A stretch of DNA of 64,000 nucleotides from Pararobbsia alpina (GTDB lineage Bacteria > Pseudomonadota > Gammaproteobacteria > Burkholderiales > Burkholderiaceae), in contig NZ_CADIKM010000001.1 in NCBI RefSeq assembly GCF_902859895.1, positions 1 through 64,000 on the forward strand, read 5' to 3'. Numbering within the stretch: the first letter of the stretch is position 1; every line of letters starts with the position of its first letter. A program made the translations under genes and the position numbers. Positions 1-7,776 of this stretch are shown here, piece after piece. The notes beneath the pieces were generated by a model that was not told the origin of the DNA, made no database searches, and saw only the letters and a list, made by a program, of their open reading frames with translations.

Positions 1-1
1 G

Positions 2-457
2 GGACCGCTCGTCAAGGTCGACGACTCACTGCGCGCACAATTCGGCGATATCGAGGCATTCGATATCGAGCCCGGTCATGAACTGTTCCGGCTCACGCTC
101 AATGCGGGGGACAGCTTCGAGTTGCCGCGCACCCTTCTCGACCGGTTGATCGGCAACCTTGTCGACAACGCGCTCGATCACGGCGAGCCGCCGGTCGACA
201 TCGCGACTCAACGTAGCGGAACCGACTGGGTGATCGAGGTTCGTGACCACGGCGCGGGGATCGCTTCGGACAAGATCAGCAGCGCGGTCCTGCCTTTTGT
301 GCGACTCGATTCGTCGCGCGGTGGGGATGGCCACTGCGGCCTCGGCCTCGCGATCGTCAACCGGCTCGTGCAACAGCACGGAGGCGATTGCACGATTCGG
401 AACTCGACGGATGGGGGGGTGGTTGTGGCGCTCAGGCTGCCGGCGAATCGCCGATGA
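2..457 (+). CDS. Sensor histidine kinase, C-terminal part (EnvZ/OmpR-partner type), cut by window start
   Basis: This is the catalytic end of a membrane histidine kinase that phosphorylates a response regulator; the sensor, HAMP and phospho-accepting His regions lie before the window. The frame is open from base 2. The HATPase_c boxes are visible: N box NLVDNALDHG, G1 box VRDHGAGI, then GHCGLGLAIV as the G2 box, followed by the usual end of the fold (GGVVVALRLP). The protein stops right after the last strand, as EnvZ-type kinases do. The class of kinase is clear, but the signal it senses cannot be known from this fragment. Its cognate regulator is presumably upstream, outside the window. Confidence 0.85.
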   Translation, partial: GPLVKVDDSLRAQFGDIEAFDIEPGHELFRLTLNAGDSFELPRTLLDRLIGNLVDNALDHGEPPVDIATQRSGTDWVIEVRDHGAGIASDKISSAVLPFVRLDSSRGGDGHCGLGLAIVNRLVQQHGGDCTIRNSTDGGVVVALRLPANRR

Positions 458-484
458 GGGCCGTCCAGATCGGTCATCTCGGCT

Positions 485-570
485 CCAGCTCGGGGCCACC
501 AGCGCGAAGCTGAGGAAGCCGAGGAACATCGCGTCGAGCTTTTCGAAGCGGGAGGGGGTATTGGCAGCGG
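485..570 (-). pseudogene. Remnant of an IS5-type transposase C-terminus
   Basis: On the minus strand, codons covering this stretch read SRFEKLDAMFLGFLSFALV. This resembles the C-terminal tail of IS5-family DDE transposases (pattern RxxKLDxxFLxFxxFALI). Nothing else of a transposase is recognisable in 458-823 and no terminal inverted repeats are visible, so it would be a small scar. The rest of 458-823 holds no gene I can support, only the promoter region of the downstream ABC-F gene. The match is short and from memory, hence the low confidence. Confidence 0.3.
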
Positions 571-823
571 CTTCATTGAATGAAGCGGCTTGTGATGCCA
601 TATCTGCACGAATGCCTGCGTCCGCACCGCTGCACCGGCAGCCATCGAATGTCCTGATCCTCTTCTCGTCCCCTATTCCTCGTCATCTTCTCCTTCCTCG
701 GCACGCGGCCGGCGCTATAGGTGACAATCAGCCGTAGGCAGCCCGTTCGAAGATGCGGCCGGAAAAAGACAGCCTTGCACGTCCGGTCGGCTATCATGCC
801 GATCCTCTCCGAAGTAGCTCCTT

Positions 824-2503
824 ATGATTTCCGTCCGTAATGTCACGCTGCGCCGCGGCGTCAATGTCGTACTCGACCGCGCGTCCGTCACCTTCACCCC
901 CGGCGAAAAGGTTGGCCTTGTCGGCCGCAATGGCGCCGGCAAGTCATCCTTCTTCGGCCTTCTCAACGGCACGCTGCACGAAGACGGCGGCGAGTTCTCG
1001 ATTCCCGCTGCATGCAAGATGGGCCAGGTCGCGCAGGAGATGCCGGAGACCGAGCAGAGTGCGACCGACTTCGTAATCGAGGGTGACACCGTACTGCTGG
1101 CCGCGCAGGCCGAAGTAGCCGCCGCTGAGGCCAGCGACGATGGCATGCGCATGGCGCACGCCTACATGGCCCTGCACGACGCCGGTGCACATGATGCCCC
1201 CGCACGTGCCCAAGCGCTGATCCTGGGCCTTGGCTTCAGTGCTGCGCAGCTTAGCCAGCCGGTCAACAGTTTCTCCGGCGGCTGGCGCATGCGACTGCAG
1301 CTGGCGCGCGCGCTCATGTGCCCGTCCGACTTGCTGTTGCTCGACGAGCCGACCAATCACCTCGACCTCGACGCGCTGGTCTGGCTGGAAGCGTGGCTCA
1401 AGCGCTATCAAGGAACCTTGGTAGTCATCAGCCACGATCGCGAATTCCTCGACGCGGTGACGCAGGTGACGGTGCACGTCGACAACGCCAAGCTCGTGCG
1501 TTATGGCGGCAACTACAGCAAGTTCGAAGACATGCGCGCTGAGCAACTGGTGTTGCAGCAGGCCGCGATGGCGAAGCAGGTGGACAAGATCGCCCACCTG
1601 CAGAAATTCATCGACCGTTTCAAGGCCAAGGCCTCGAAGGCGAAGCAGGCGCAGAGCCGGGTCAAGGCGCTCGAACGCATGGAGAAGATCGCACCCGTGC
1701 TTGCCGACGCAGAGTTCAACTTCGAGTTCAAGGAGCCGCTCAACGTCCCGAACCCGCTGTTGTCGATGCTGGACGCGAGCTTCGGCTACGCGGCGCCGAC
1801 CGGCGCACCGCCGGGCACGCCGCCGACGGTCATCGTGCGGGGCATCAACCGATCCGTGCTGGCCGGGCAGCGCATCGGCATTCTCGGTGCCAACGGCCAA
1901 GGCAAGTCCACTCTGGTGAAGACGGTGGCGCACGAGCTGGCGCCGATTGCCGGCGAAATCAGCGAAGGCAAAGGCCTGAACATCGGCTACTTCGCACAGC
2001 AGGAACTCGACGTGCTGCGTCCTCTCGACACGCCGATGGAACACATGATCCGCCTTGCCAAGGACACGCCGGCGCACATGCGTGCCCCCGGCCAGAGTGG
2101 CACCGAACAATCGCTTCGCACCTTCCTCGGCACCTTCAACTTCAGTGGCGACATGGTCCATCAGGCGGTCAGCACGATGAGCGGCGGCGAAAAGGCGCGG
2201 CTCGTGTTGTGCATGATCGTGTGGCAGCGCCCCAACCTGCTGCTGCTCGACGAGCCTACCAACCACCTCGACCTGGCCACACGCGAAGCGCTAGGCATGG
2301 CACTCAACGAATTCGAAGGCACAGTGATGCTGGTCAGTCACGACCGGTCCCTGCTGCGCGCGGTATGTGACGAGTTCTGGCTCGTCACCAAGGGTGGCGT
2401 CGAGCCCTTCGACGGCGATCTGGACGATTACCAGCAGTTCCTGCGCGACGAAGCCCGTAGCATGCGCGAGCAGGCTGCCGGAGAGCAGAAGGTCATCGCC
2501 TGA
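824..2503 (+). CDS. ABC-F family ATPase (YheS/Uup-like), lacking the usual C-terminal domain
   Basis: This is a soluble ABC-F protein with two ATPase domains and no membrane part; the family acts on the ribosome in translation regulation or rescue. First domain: Walker A GRNGAGKS near residues 34-41, signature FSGGWRMR near 150, Walker B LLLLDEP near 171 followed by TNHLDLD. The inter-domain linker (about residues 230-300) is rich in Lys, Ala and Gln, as in the P-site tRNA interaction motif. Second domain: GANGQGKST near 354, MSGGEKAR near 452, LLLLDEP near 473. The phrase around SFSGGWRMR and MCPSDLLLLDEPTNHLDLDA is typical of the YheS branch. At 559 residues it is about 80-100 shorter than YheS relatives: it ends just after the second domain, without the Lys/Glu-rich C-terminal coiled coil. 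Confidence 0.9.
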   Translation: MISVRNVTLRRGVNVVLDRASVTFTPGEKVGLVGRNGAGKSSFFGLLNGTLHEDGGEFSIPAACKMGQVAQEMPETEQSATDFVIEGDTVLLAAQAEVAAAEASDDGMRMAHAYMALHDAGAHDAPARAQALILGLGFSAAQLSQPVNSFSGGWRMRLQLARALMCPSDLLLLDEPTNHLDLDALVWLEAWLKRYQGTLVVISHDREFLDAVTQVTVHVDNAKLVRYGGNYSKFEDMRAEQLVLQQAAMAKQVDKIAHLQKFIDRFKAKASKAKQAQSRVKALERMEKIAPVLADAEFNFEFKEPLNVPNPLLSMLDASFGYAAPTGAPPGTPPTVIVRGINRSVLAGQRIGILGANGQGKSTLVKTVAHELAPIAGEISEGKGLNIGYFAQQELDVLRPLDTPMEHMIRLAKDTPAHMRAPGQSGTEQSLRTFLGTFNFSGDMVHQAVSTMSGGEKARLVLCMIVWQRPNLLLLDEPTNHLDLATREALGMALNEFEGTVMLVSHDRSLLRAVCDEFWLVTKGGVEPFDGDLDDYQQFLRDEARSMREQAAGEQKVIA

Positions 2504-2628
2504 GTTACCCCCTGGCAGCTCACGCGCGACAACGCGCGTCGGCTAAGTCGCGCCAGTGCGGGGACGTCCGCAATTGAAAGACGCGCCCGTGCGTAGTCCT
2601 GTGTTCCCGTAGATCGCGGTCAACTCTC

Positions 2629-2756
2629 AACTTGGCCAAGTTCTCTACGTCAAATATCTTGGACAAGTTGGACAACATGAAAATACTAAGATTGAGGCTG
2701 GTTCAAGTTGGCCAACTCGTCCAAGGTTTTGTGACCTAACTCCTTGGCCAAGTTGG
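2629..2756. repeat. Cluster of CTTGGCCAAG-type palindromes
   Basis: Four related palindromic words lie in 128 bp of an otherwise empty 387-bp intergenic stretch (2504-2890). They are AACTTGGCCAAGTT at 2629-2642 (perfect), CTTGGACAAG at 2658-2667 with a further TTGGACAA at 2668-2675, AGTTGGCCAACT at 2706-2717 (perfect), and CTTGGCCAAG at 2743-2752 (perfect). Clustered, unevenly spaced palindromes of one type suggest an operator array or the scar of a replicon or element control region. No gene here explains them. Confidence 0.7.
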
Positions 2757-2890
2757 TTGCCGGCGATAGCCCGACAGTCGGAATACCCCTTGCATGGAAC
2801 CAAGCGCGGCGGGGAGCGCTGGGACATGCTAGGTCGGATCTGCCTCTTCGGTGTCGGTCCCGAGCCAGCTAATGTCATCATCCTCGCGGC

Positions 2891-3130
2891 CTAGCGGGCG
2901 TGCTGTAGCTGCCGTTCCAGAGCATCAACGCGCGCCGTCAGATCATCAAGTCGTTGCAACAGCTGCTGCTGCCGCTCCCGTCCCTGCTGCATGTCATCGA
3001 TCCGTAGTTGAAGCGCCTTCTGTTGTGCTATCTGCTCCGTCCGATAAAACAAATCTTCCCCCCACACCCCAGTCGATGCGGCCGCTAGTGTAAGCGGGGT
3101 CAGCAGGATCACTGCAATCTGCCTCTTCAT
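2891..3130 (-). CDS. Small exported coiled-coil protein, unknown function
   Basis: The 79-residue product begins MKRQIAVILLTPLTLAAAS, a short basic n-region and hydrophobic core typical of a Sec signal peptide. The mature part is almost wholly charged and helical, rich in Gln, Arg, Leu and Glu (QQQLLQRLDDLTARVDALERQ), with heptad spacing that predicts a coiled coil. An ATG four codons upstream is possible, but the inner ATG fits the signal peptide better. It resembles small periplasmic proteins of Burkholderia with no assigned role. It stands alone: nothing is transcribed with it, and the palindrome cluster at 2629-2756 lies beyond its 3' end. Confidence 0.6.
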   Translation of the reverse strand: MKRQIAVILLTPLTLAAASTGVWGEDLFYRTEQIAQQKALQLRIDDMQQGRERQQQLLQRLDDLTARVDALERQLQHAR

Positions 3131-3505
3131 GACTATCTCCAACCACGCGGCCCTTGCCGCAATACCTCATACAGCTTTACTTCGGTACTCGTTCAATCAT
3201 AGGGCAACGGGAAAGCCATCACGGAGAACTATGACGTTTGTGTGTCACCGTGCGCCGACCGCTGCACTGCCCTCCGATCTTTGCCGGCATCCGGTCGATG
3301 CCTCACCGTGCATTCGTGCGACTGTCAACCGCGTCAGAAAACTTTTGCAAAATTTTGTCAACAAAACACAAAAGTCGTCGTTAACGAATCCATGGACTCA
3401 CTCCACTGTGCCTGCGGCGCAACACTCATGCGGTAAGGACATTCCGGTGGAGATGACAAGCCTGCACGCAAGCGGATAATCAAATCCACGAATGGGGAGA
3501 AGATC
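3131..3505. other. Intergenic stretch, no gene seen
   Basis: No convincing frame is found on either strand. It must hold the promoter of the small minus-strand gene and probably that of the small plus-strand gene starting at 3506. Around 3340-3375 it is locally AT-rich, with repeated TTTTG/CAAAA words. Confidence 0.5.
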
Positions 3506-3649
3506 ATGGATGCGAAGCCCAACAAGATCCCGGCGCCCGAAAAGGTCGCGTTTCCGGATCCGGAGCCATCCAATGTTGAGTTTCTGGCCGATTTGCCGGA
3601 ACATGTCCGCGCGTTTTTCGAAGAGCGTCAGGGCCGAAAGACGAATTGA
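3506..3649 (+). CDS. 47-residue hydrophilic protein, unknown function
   Basis: A short frame begins with ATG at 3506, preceded at a good distance by the purine-rich GGGGAGAAG (3494-3502), a plausible ribosome binding site. The product starts MDAKPNKIPAPEKVAFPDPE and ends FFEERQGRKTN. It is acidic and proline-rich in the first half, then has an amphipathic helix (LPEHVRAFFEERQ). It has no signal peptide or membrane segment. Codon use resembles the GC-rich neighbours, which favours a real gene. I do not recognise the family. It may be expressed from the empty region before it. Confidence 0.55.
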   Translation: MDAKPNKIPAPEKVAFPDPEPSNVEFLADLPEHVRAFFEERQGRKTN

Positions 3650-3767
3650 GCGAATGGGCCTTGCGGGCTAGACTCTTAGGGTCCCTGTGCAGGGAATCGA
3701 CGGCTCCCAGCGAACCCTCGGTCTCTGGCGCCCGTCTCGACGTGGCGTCGCCCACGCTCCTTCCGCC

Positions 3768-4373
3768 ATGCTTCCCTTGCTATCCCGCAGTTCCAGCATC
3801 TTCCGCCACCTCGTTGTGGCCGGCCTTGCCACCAGCGCACTCGCGATCGCAGCCCCAGCAGCGGCTGACGGCTCCACCGCTCTCACCAATGTGGTCGCCC
3901 TCGTGACCCAGCGCCTTGCGCTGGCGCCCCCCGTTGCGCAATTCAAATGGCAAACCGGCAAATCGATCACCGATACGTCGCGTGAACAGCGTCTGCTCGC
4001 AGACGTGGCCAACAAGGCAAAAACACAGGGTGTCGATCCTTCGTTCGCGCGCACCTTCTTCGGCGACCAGATCGAGGCAAGTAAAATCGTCCAGAACGCG
4101 CTGTTCGAGCAGTGGCGCAAGACAGGCGGCCCGAAAGAGCCGGGTACCGACCTCGCGGCCATCCGCCCGAAGCTCGACCAGCTCGATGCGGCGTTGATCC
4201 AGGCGCTCGCCCGCATCCAAGCCATTCGCGCCCAGCCAAATTGTCAGAGCGAGCTGTCACAGAGCCTCGCGAACTGGAAGCAGCTTTCGTCGTTTGACTC
4301 ATCGCAGTCGGGTGCGCTGACGCAAGCCTTGAGTCATGTATGTGCCGGCGGCGGGATGTCCGTCCAGGGATAG
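3768..4373 (+). CDS. Periplasmic chorismate mutase (AroQ gamma class)
   Basis: The enzyme converts chorismate to prephenate, but outside the cytoplasm. An upstream in-frame ATG (3687) exists; the start at 3768 gives a clean signal peptide ending near APAAA (about residue 33). The all-helical AroQ fold is visible: VALVTQRLALAPPVAQFKW with the conserved Arg and Lys, TSREQRLLADV, and then FFGDQIEASKIVQNALFEQW, which corresponds to the second active-site helix. Two cysteines near residues 159 and 192 match the disulfide seen in the secreted mycobacterial enzyme. At 201 residues it has the usual length of secreted mutases. Gamma-class mutases occur in plant- and animal-associated bacteria; their role outside the cytoplasm is not settled. 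Confidence 0.85.
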   Translation: MLPLLSRSSSIFRHLVVAGLATSALAIAAPAAADGSTALTNVVALVTQRLALAPPVAQFKWQTGKSITDTSREQRLLADVANKAKTQGVDPSFARTFFGDQIEASKIVQNALFEQWRKTGGPKEPGTDLAAIRPKLDQLDAALIQALARIQAIRAQPNCQSELSQSLANWKQLSSFDSSQSGALTQALSHVCAGGGMSVQG

Positions 4374-4522
4374 GCTCGCACAACCGTCTCACCGCTGGCG
4401 GCCAACCGACGCCCCGACAGTGACGACTCCAGACATACGATCTGTCCGGCTATGGCGATGGTGCTGAAAACTTTCGGCATACCCAGGCTGGATACGCCCC
4501 TAGGAGGGCTCGCAAAACACCA

Positions 4523-4553
4523 AGCCCCCACCGCTCAAGGAACGACGGGGGCT
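4523..4553 (-). terminator. Hairpin terminator of the cold-shock gene
   Basis: AGCCCCC (4523-4529) pairs with GGGGGCT (4547-4553). Read on the minus strand it follows the cspA stop codon and is followed by a T-rich stretch (TTGGTGTTTTG). Confidence 0.65.
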
Positions 4554-4579
4554 CCACCATTTGAAAGAACCGGATGCGC

Positions 4580-4783
4580 TTATACCGGTCGGATATTCGC
4601 GGCTTGCTTGCCTTTAGGTCCGGTCTTGACCTCGAACGTCACGCGCTGATTTTCCTTCAGCGACTTGAAACCTTCCGACCGAATCTCCGAAAAATGCGCG
4701 AAGAGATCTTCACCACCGCCATCGGCCGCAATGAAACCAAATCCCTTTGCATCATTAAACCACTTCACGACACCCGTTTCCAT
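4580..4783 (-). CDS. cspA: Cold-shock protein (CspA family)
   Basis: A single cold-shock domain of 67 residues binds single-stranded RNA and DNA and melts RNA secondary structure. Both nucleic-acid-binding motifs are present: KGFGFI (RNP1) and DLFAHF (RNP2), after the invariant GVVKWFND start. The Met chosen gives METGVVKWF, the usual Burkholderiaceae start; another ATG lies two codons upstream. The gene has its own promoter (4875-4903), leaving an untranslated leader of roughly 85 bases. A structured leader of this kind is the normal place for temperature control in csp genes, though shorter than the 159-base leader of E. coli cspA. A hairpin terminator follows. Confidence 0.95.
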   Translation of the reverse strand: METGVVKWFNDAKGFGFIAADGGGEDLFAHFSEIRSEGFKSLKENQRVTFEVKTGPKGKQAANIRPV

Positions 4784-4874
4784 ATTCAATCCCGATAGTT
4801 GATGTACACAAGATCAGCAGATGATCACTGACCGAGCGAGCGCTCACGTATTACCTCCGCGTGCCCACAGCAAC

Positions 4875-4903
4875 TTTATAGATAATCGGGAAATTTGAGT
4901 CAA
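4875..4903 (-). promoter_or_regulatory. Sigma-70 promoter of cspA
   Basis: On the minus strand, TTGACT (complement of 4898-4903) is followed after exactly 17 bases by TATAAA (complement of 4875-4880). This is close to consensus and correctly placed upstream of cspA. Confidence 0.7.
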
Positions 4904-5055
4904 GTGTTTTTCAGACAGGGAGATACCCGCGCGCCCATACCAGGCGAGCGTCGCAAACGTTAGCGCGACAACTTAGTCAATATTACACGGCCGTTTTTAA
5001 TACGCTCTCCTGATTCCGAAAAAGTTACCTCTCTATCTCTAGGTGTTAACGTGTC

Positions 5056-5083
5056 TTGTAGCGCTCATCAGGCTAAATAGGAT
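5056..5083 (+). promoter_or_regulatory. Candidate promoter of the orphan gene at 5120
   Basis: TTGTAG (5056-5061) and TAGGAT (5078-5083) are separated by 16 bases, with the -10 element about 37 bases before the start codon. The match is moderate, but position and the strong downstream signals fit. Confidence 0.4.
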
Positions 5084-5119
5084 AAGGAATAGCTTGTATC
5101 GTTTTCAAGGAGGTTTTTC

Positions 5120-5359
5120 ATGTTGCTCGATCTTTTAAAGCGCATGAGCGCCTCGCTCCTGCTGCATCACACTGCGGGCGAGGACCGGAACGTCGGGGCC
5201 CCTCATAATCCGAATGAACCGCTGCTGGCCGCCCTACCCGGCGAGACCAGCTGGCACGGCGATCATTGGGCCAATCTGCTTTCTTCCCCGATGGACGCGC
5301 GGCACTATGTTCTCGAAGACTGGTCGACACCGCGACCCGTGGGGTTGTTCGAGACCTGA
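5120..5359 (+). CDS. Orphan 79-residue protein with strong expression signals
   Basis: I do not recognise the product. It starts MLLDLLKRMSASLLLHHTAG, a short amphipathic helix, and continues as a polar chain rich in Pro, His and Trp (ETSWHGDHWANLL, VLEDWSTPRPVGLFET). There is no signal peptide. A perfect AAGGAGG lies at 5107-5113, six bases before the ATG, and a textbook intrinsic terminator (5413-5452) follows, so this is almost certainly an expressed single-gene unit. The surrounding DNA is much more AT-rich than the window average, suggesting acquired or promoter-dense sequence. Confidence 0.65.
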   Translation: MLLDLLKRMSASLLLHHTAGEDRNVGAPHNPNEPLLAALPGETSWHGDHWANLLSSPMDARHYVLEDWSTPRPVGLFET

Positions 5360-5412
5360 TCATTCCTCTTACTTATACAACTCCATTTTTTCGTTAGAAG
5401 TTCGACTCTAGG

Positions 5413-5452
5413 TGCCGCACTGTTGCAAAAATGCAATCGGCGGCATTTTTTT
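5413..5452 (+). terminator. Intrinsic terminator of the orphan gene
   Basis: TGCCGC (5413-5418) pairs with GCGGCA (5440-5445), with an inner TTGCA/TGCAA stem, followed by seven T residues (5446-5452). Confidence 0.85.
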
Positions 5453-5931
5453 CGTCTTGACATCTTCGGCCTTCGAATTCGCGGGAGGCCTAGCACCTTG
5501 CCAAATTTTCAAGATACTGGAGACCACCCTCATTATATCCTTGCTTATTAGTTTAATAACTTCCCGCAACCGCACCACACTAGTTAGTAGAAAACTGTTT
5601 TTAGCTTATATAAATGACTTAGAGCGTCAGTCACTGTGACAAATCCGCAACATTCAAATATGAGACTAATCATCAGATTTCCATAAAAAGTTTAAGACCC
5701 TTCTGTGAAGGGCGTGAGGCCAAACCTGCTTTATATTTCAGCTAATTCAAAATACTAATTTCACTTTCTTCAGTGGTGACAACTCCATCACCTCACTAAG
5801 CTCGGCTCCGTCAAGAAAGCACAGGGCTTTTTGCACTGTCGCTCTTGCGACGGCATGTCAGAACGGTTTCGCTTTTTCAGAGCGTGAACCTTCCGGCAAC
5901 CGAGACTAGACCCCGTATTGGAGTAGCACTA
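5453..5931. other. AT-rich leader region before the porin gene
   Basis: About 480 bp without a convincing gene, clearly AT-richer than its surroundings. It contains a small hairpin CCCTTC-TGT-GAAGGG (5698-5712). It most likely holds the porin promoter and a long 5' untranslated region, as is common for highly expressed and osmotically controlled porins, but I could not pin a -35/-10 pair. Confidence 0.45.
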
Positions 5932-7074
5932 ATGAAAAAGACTCTTCTGCTGGCTGGGATCACCGGCCTCTTCGCGTCGATGGCCCATGCCCAGAGCAAC
6001 GTCACGCTGTATGGCTTGCTCGATGCCGGCGTCACCTACACCAGCAACGACCAGAAGCAATCAGGCGCCAATTTCCGCGCCACCGGCAACCAGACGTCGG
6101 GCAGTCGCTTTGGCCTGGCGGGTGCCGAAGATCTAGGCGGCGGATTGAAGGCGATCTTCACCCTGGAAAGCGGTTTCGACGTATTCGACGGAACCGCCGA
6201 CAATGACCGCCTTTTCAATCGTCAGTCATGGGTCGGGCTCTCTTCTCCCACCTGGGGTGCCGTGACGATAGGCCGGCAGTATGACTCGGTCGTCGACTAC
6301 CTGTCCCCGCTGAGCCTTGCAAACATCGACGAGAAGGGTGGTGGCCGGATGTTCAGCCATCCGTTCAACAACGACAACCTGAACGCCAGCTTCCGGATCA
6401 ACAATTCGTTCAAGTACGCGAGCCCGAACTGGGGTGGCTTCTCGTTCGGCGCACTGTATGGCGCATCCAATGACGAGAACGGGATGTCATCCAACAATCG
6501 CGCGTACAGCATCGGCGCCAAGTACGAAAACGGTCCCCTGCGGCTCGCCGCGTCCTACCTTGCGCTGAACGAACCGAACGGCGCCGGGAACTCGGGCGGT
6601 GCAGTTTCGAACGACTATGCGTTCCAGGCTGACAAGCAGCAAACCTTCGGTGTCGGCGGCAGCTATGCGTTCGGCCCGGCCACCCTCGGCTTCGTCTACA
6701 CGCAGACCACGCTCGACTCGGTGCAGAACTTCGGCGCCGGCTCGGGGCTGAGCACGGTCGGCTCGTCGGACATGAAGATCAACAACTACGAGCTCAATGG
6801 CAAATACTCCGTTACGCCGGCGTGGTTGTTGAGCGCCGCCTACACCTTCACCGACGCGAAGTACCGTACCACCACCGGCGATCAGAAGGGCAACTGGAAT
6901 CAATTCACGATCATGTCCGACTACTCGCTGTCCAAGCGCACCGACGTCTATCTGGCCGCGGCATACCAGACAGCCGGCGGCGATGCTGACCGTGCCTTTA
7001 TCGCAGGCGGGAGCGGCTATTCCGACAGCGATTCGCAGGTTGTCGTGACCACCGGCATGCGTCACCGCTTCTAA
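5932..7074 (+). CDS. Gram-negative general porin (Burkholderia type)
   Basis: This is an outer-membrane trimeric beta-barrel channel for small solutes. The start at 5932 gives the signal peptide MKKTLLLAGITGLFASMAHA, cleaved before QSNVTLYG, the hallmark N-terminus of the first porin strand. The body alternates short amphipathic strands with loops (SSPTWGAVTIGRQYD, FKYASPNWGGFSFGALYG), and the chain ends in MRHRF with the C-terminal Phe required for barrel insertion by the Bam complex. The length of 380 residues is normal. It is a single gene with its own terminator. Regulation by an EnvZ/OmpR pair would be typical of the family, but nothing here proves a link to the kinase fragment at the window start. 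Confidence 0.95.
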   Translation: MKKTLLLAGITGLFASMAHAQSNVTLYGLLDAGVTYTSNDQKQSGANFRATGNQTSGSRFGLAGAEDLGGGLKAIFTLESGFDVFDGTADNDRLFNRQSWVGLSSPTWGAVTIGRQYDSVVDYLSPLSLANIDEKGGGRMFSHPFNNDNLNASFRINNSFKYASPNWGGFSFGALYGASNDENGMSSNNRAYSIGAKYENGPLRLAASYLALNEPNGAGNSGGAVSNDYAFQADKQQTFGVGGSYAFGPATLGFVYTQTTLDSVQNFGAGSGLSTVGSSDMKINNYELNGKYSVTPAWLLSAAYTFTDAKYRTTTGDQKGNWNQFTIMSDYSLSKRTDVYLAAAYQTAGGDADRAFIAGGSGYSDSDSQVVVTTGMRHRF

Positions 7075-7089
7075 GCACATCCAGGTGGC

Positions 7090-7122
7090 AAAAGCACCAG
7101 CCCAAAACGCTGGTGCTTTTTT
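7090..7122 (+). terminator. Intrinsic terminator of the porin gene
   Basis: AAAAGCACCAGC (7090-7101) pairs with GCTGGTGCTTTT (7109-7120), followed by further T residues to 7122. Confidence 0.9.
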
Positions 7123-7235
7123 CAACACATGTCGACTCATTTGATGCGATCAATAAGACGCAATTGGGACGATTGATCCTTACGATTCTTGAAAGCCGCC
7201 GTGAGGGGGGTTAATTGTCGACAGGGAGCCGGGAC

Positions 7236-7529
7236 ATGAGCGATCTCACCGACTATGAATGGGACACGGTCAAACACCTGTTCCACGATCCACTACCGCG
7301 CAAGACGATTGGCCGTCCAGCGGCCAATCCGCGAGCCGTGTTCGATGCGATTCGCTGGATTCAAAGTTCAGGCGAACGCTGGTTGTATCTGCCCGCGAAC
7401 TACCCGCCGCAGCAGACCTGCTATTCAAAGTTCCTGCAGTGGAAAAAGGATGGCCGCCTGAGTGAAGCCGCAAAACTTCTTGGCGAACAAGAAGTGGCAT
7501 CCATGCAATCGGGACAGTGCGCGGCCTGA
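7236..7529 (+). CDS. Stand-alone IS5-type transposase N-terminal domain protein (DUF4096-like)
   Basis: The 97-residue product begins MSDLTDYEWDTVKHLFHDP and contains GRPAANPRAVFDAIRWIQSSGERW and LPANYPPQQTCYSKFLQW, which is the N-terminal helix-turn-helix-like domain found at the front of IS5-family transposases. There is no catalytic DDE domain after it and no visible terminal repeats, yet the frame is intact and ends cleanly after a short hydrophilic tail. Similar solitary proteins recur in Burkholderia genomes in my memory. It could be a domesticated DNA-binding protein or the surviving first frame of an element. The start used follows GGGAGCCGGGAC; an earlier start seven codons upstream (7215) is not excluded. 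Confidence 0.65.
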   Translation: MSDLTDYEWDTVKHLFHDPLPRKTIGRPAANPRAVFDAIRWIQSSGERWLYLPANYPPQQTCYSKFLQWKKDGRLSEAAKLLGEQEVASMQSGQCAA

Positions 7530-7733
7530 CCGGCGTGGTAGCCAGCCGTTTGAATCCGAAGATGTGCCGATCGGCACGGACGCCGCAAGCGCCCGTGCCT
7601 TTTTTTTTCCGGACATCATCCTGACGAACCGACGTTCCAGGCGAATACTTGGCGCGTTGTGGAAAGGAAGCGTGGGCCTGCAAATCCAACGCTATTGCGC
7701 GCAAACGCTCGAGAGAAATTGAGGCCAGAATAG

Positions 7734-7763
7734 AAAATGGCCTTCCATTCGGAAGGCCATTTT
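7734..7763. terminator. Bidirectional hairpin terminator beside tRNA-Arg
   Basis: AAAATGGCCTTCC (7734-7746) and GGAAGGCCATTTT (7751-7763) form a perfect 13-bp stem with a 4-base loop and A/T flanks. Its position is right for ending the minus-strand tRNA-Arg transcript. Confidence 0.8.
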
Positions 7764-7776
7764 GTTACTGCATAAG

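Noticed and set aside
944-2266. Long open frame on the minus strand inside the ABC-F gene (440 codons)
   Set aside because: It is a high-GC antisense shadow: rich in Arg, His and Glu repeats, no family motifs, while the plus strand has two complete ATPase domains.
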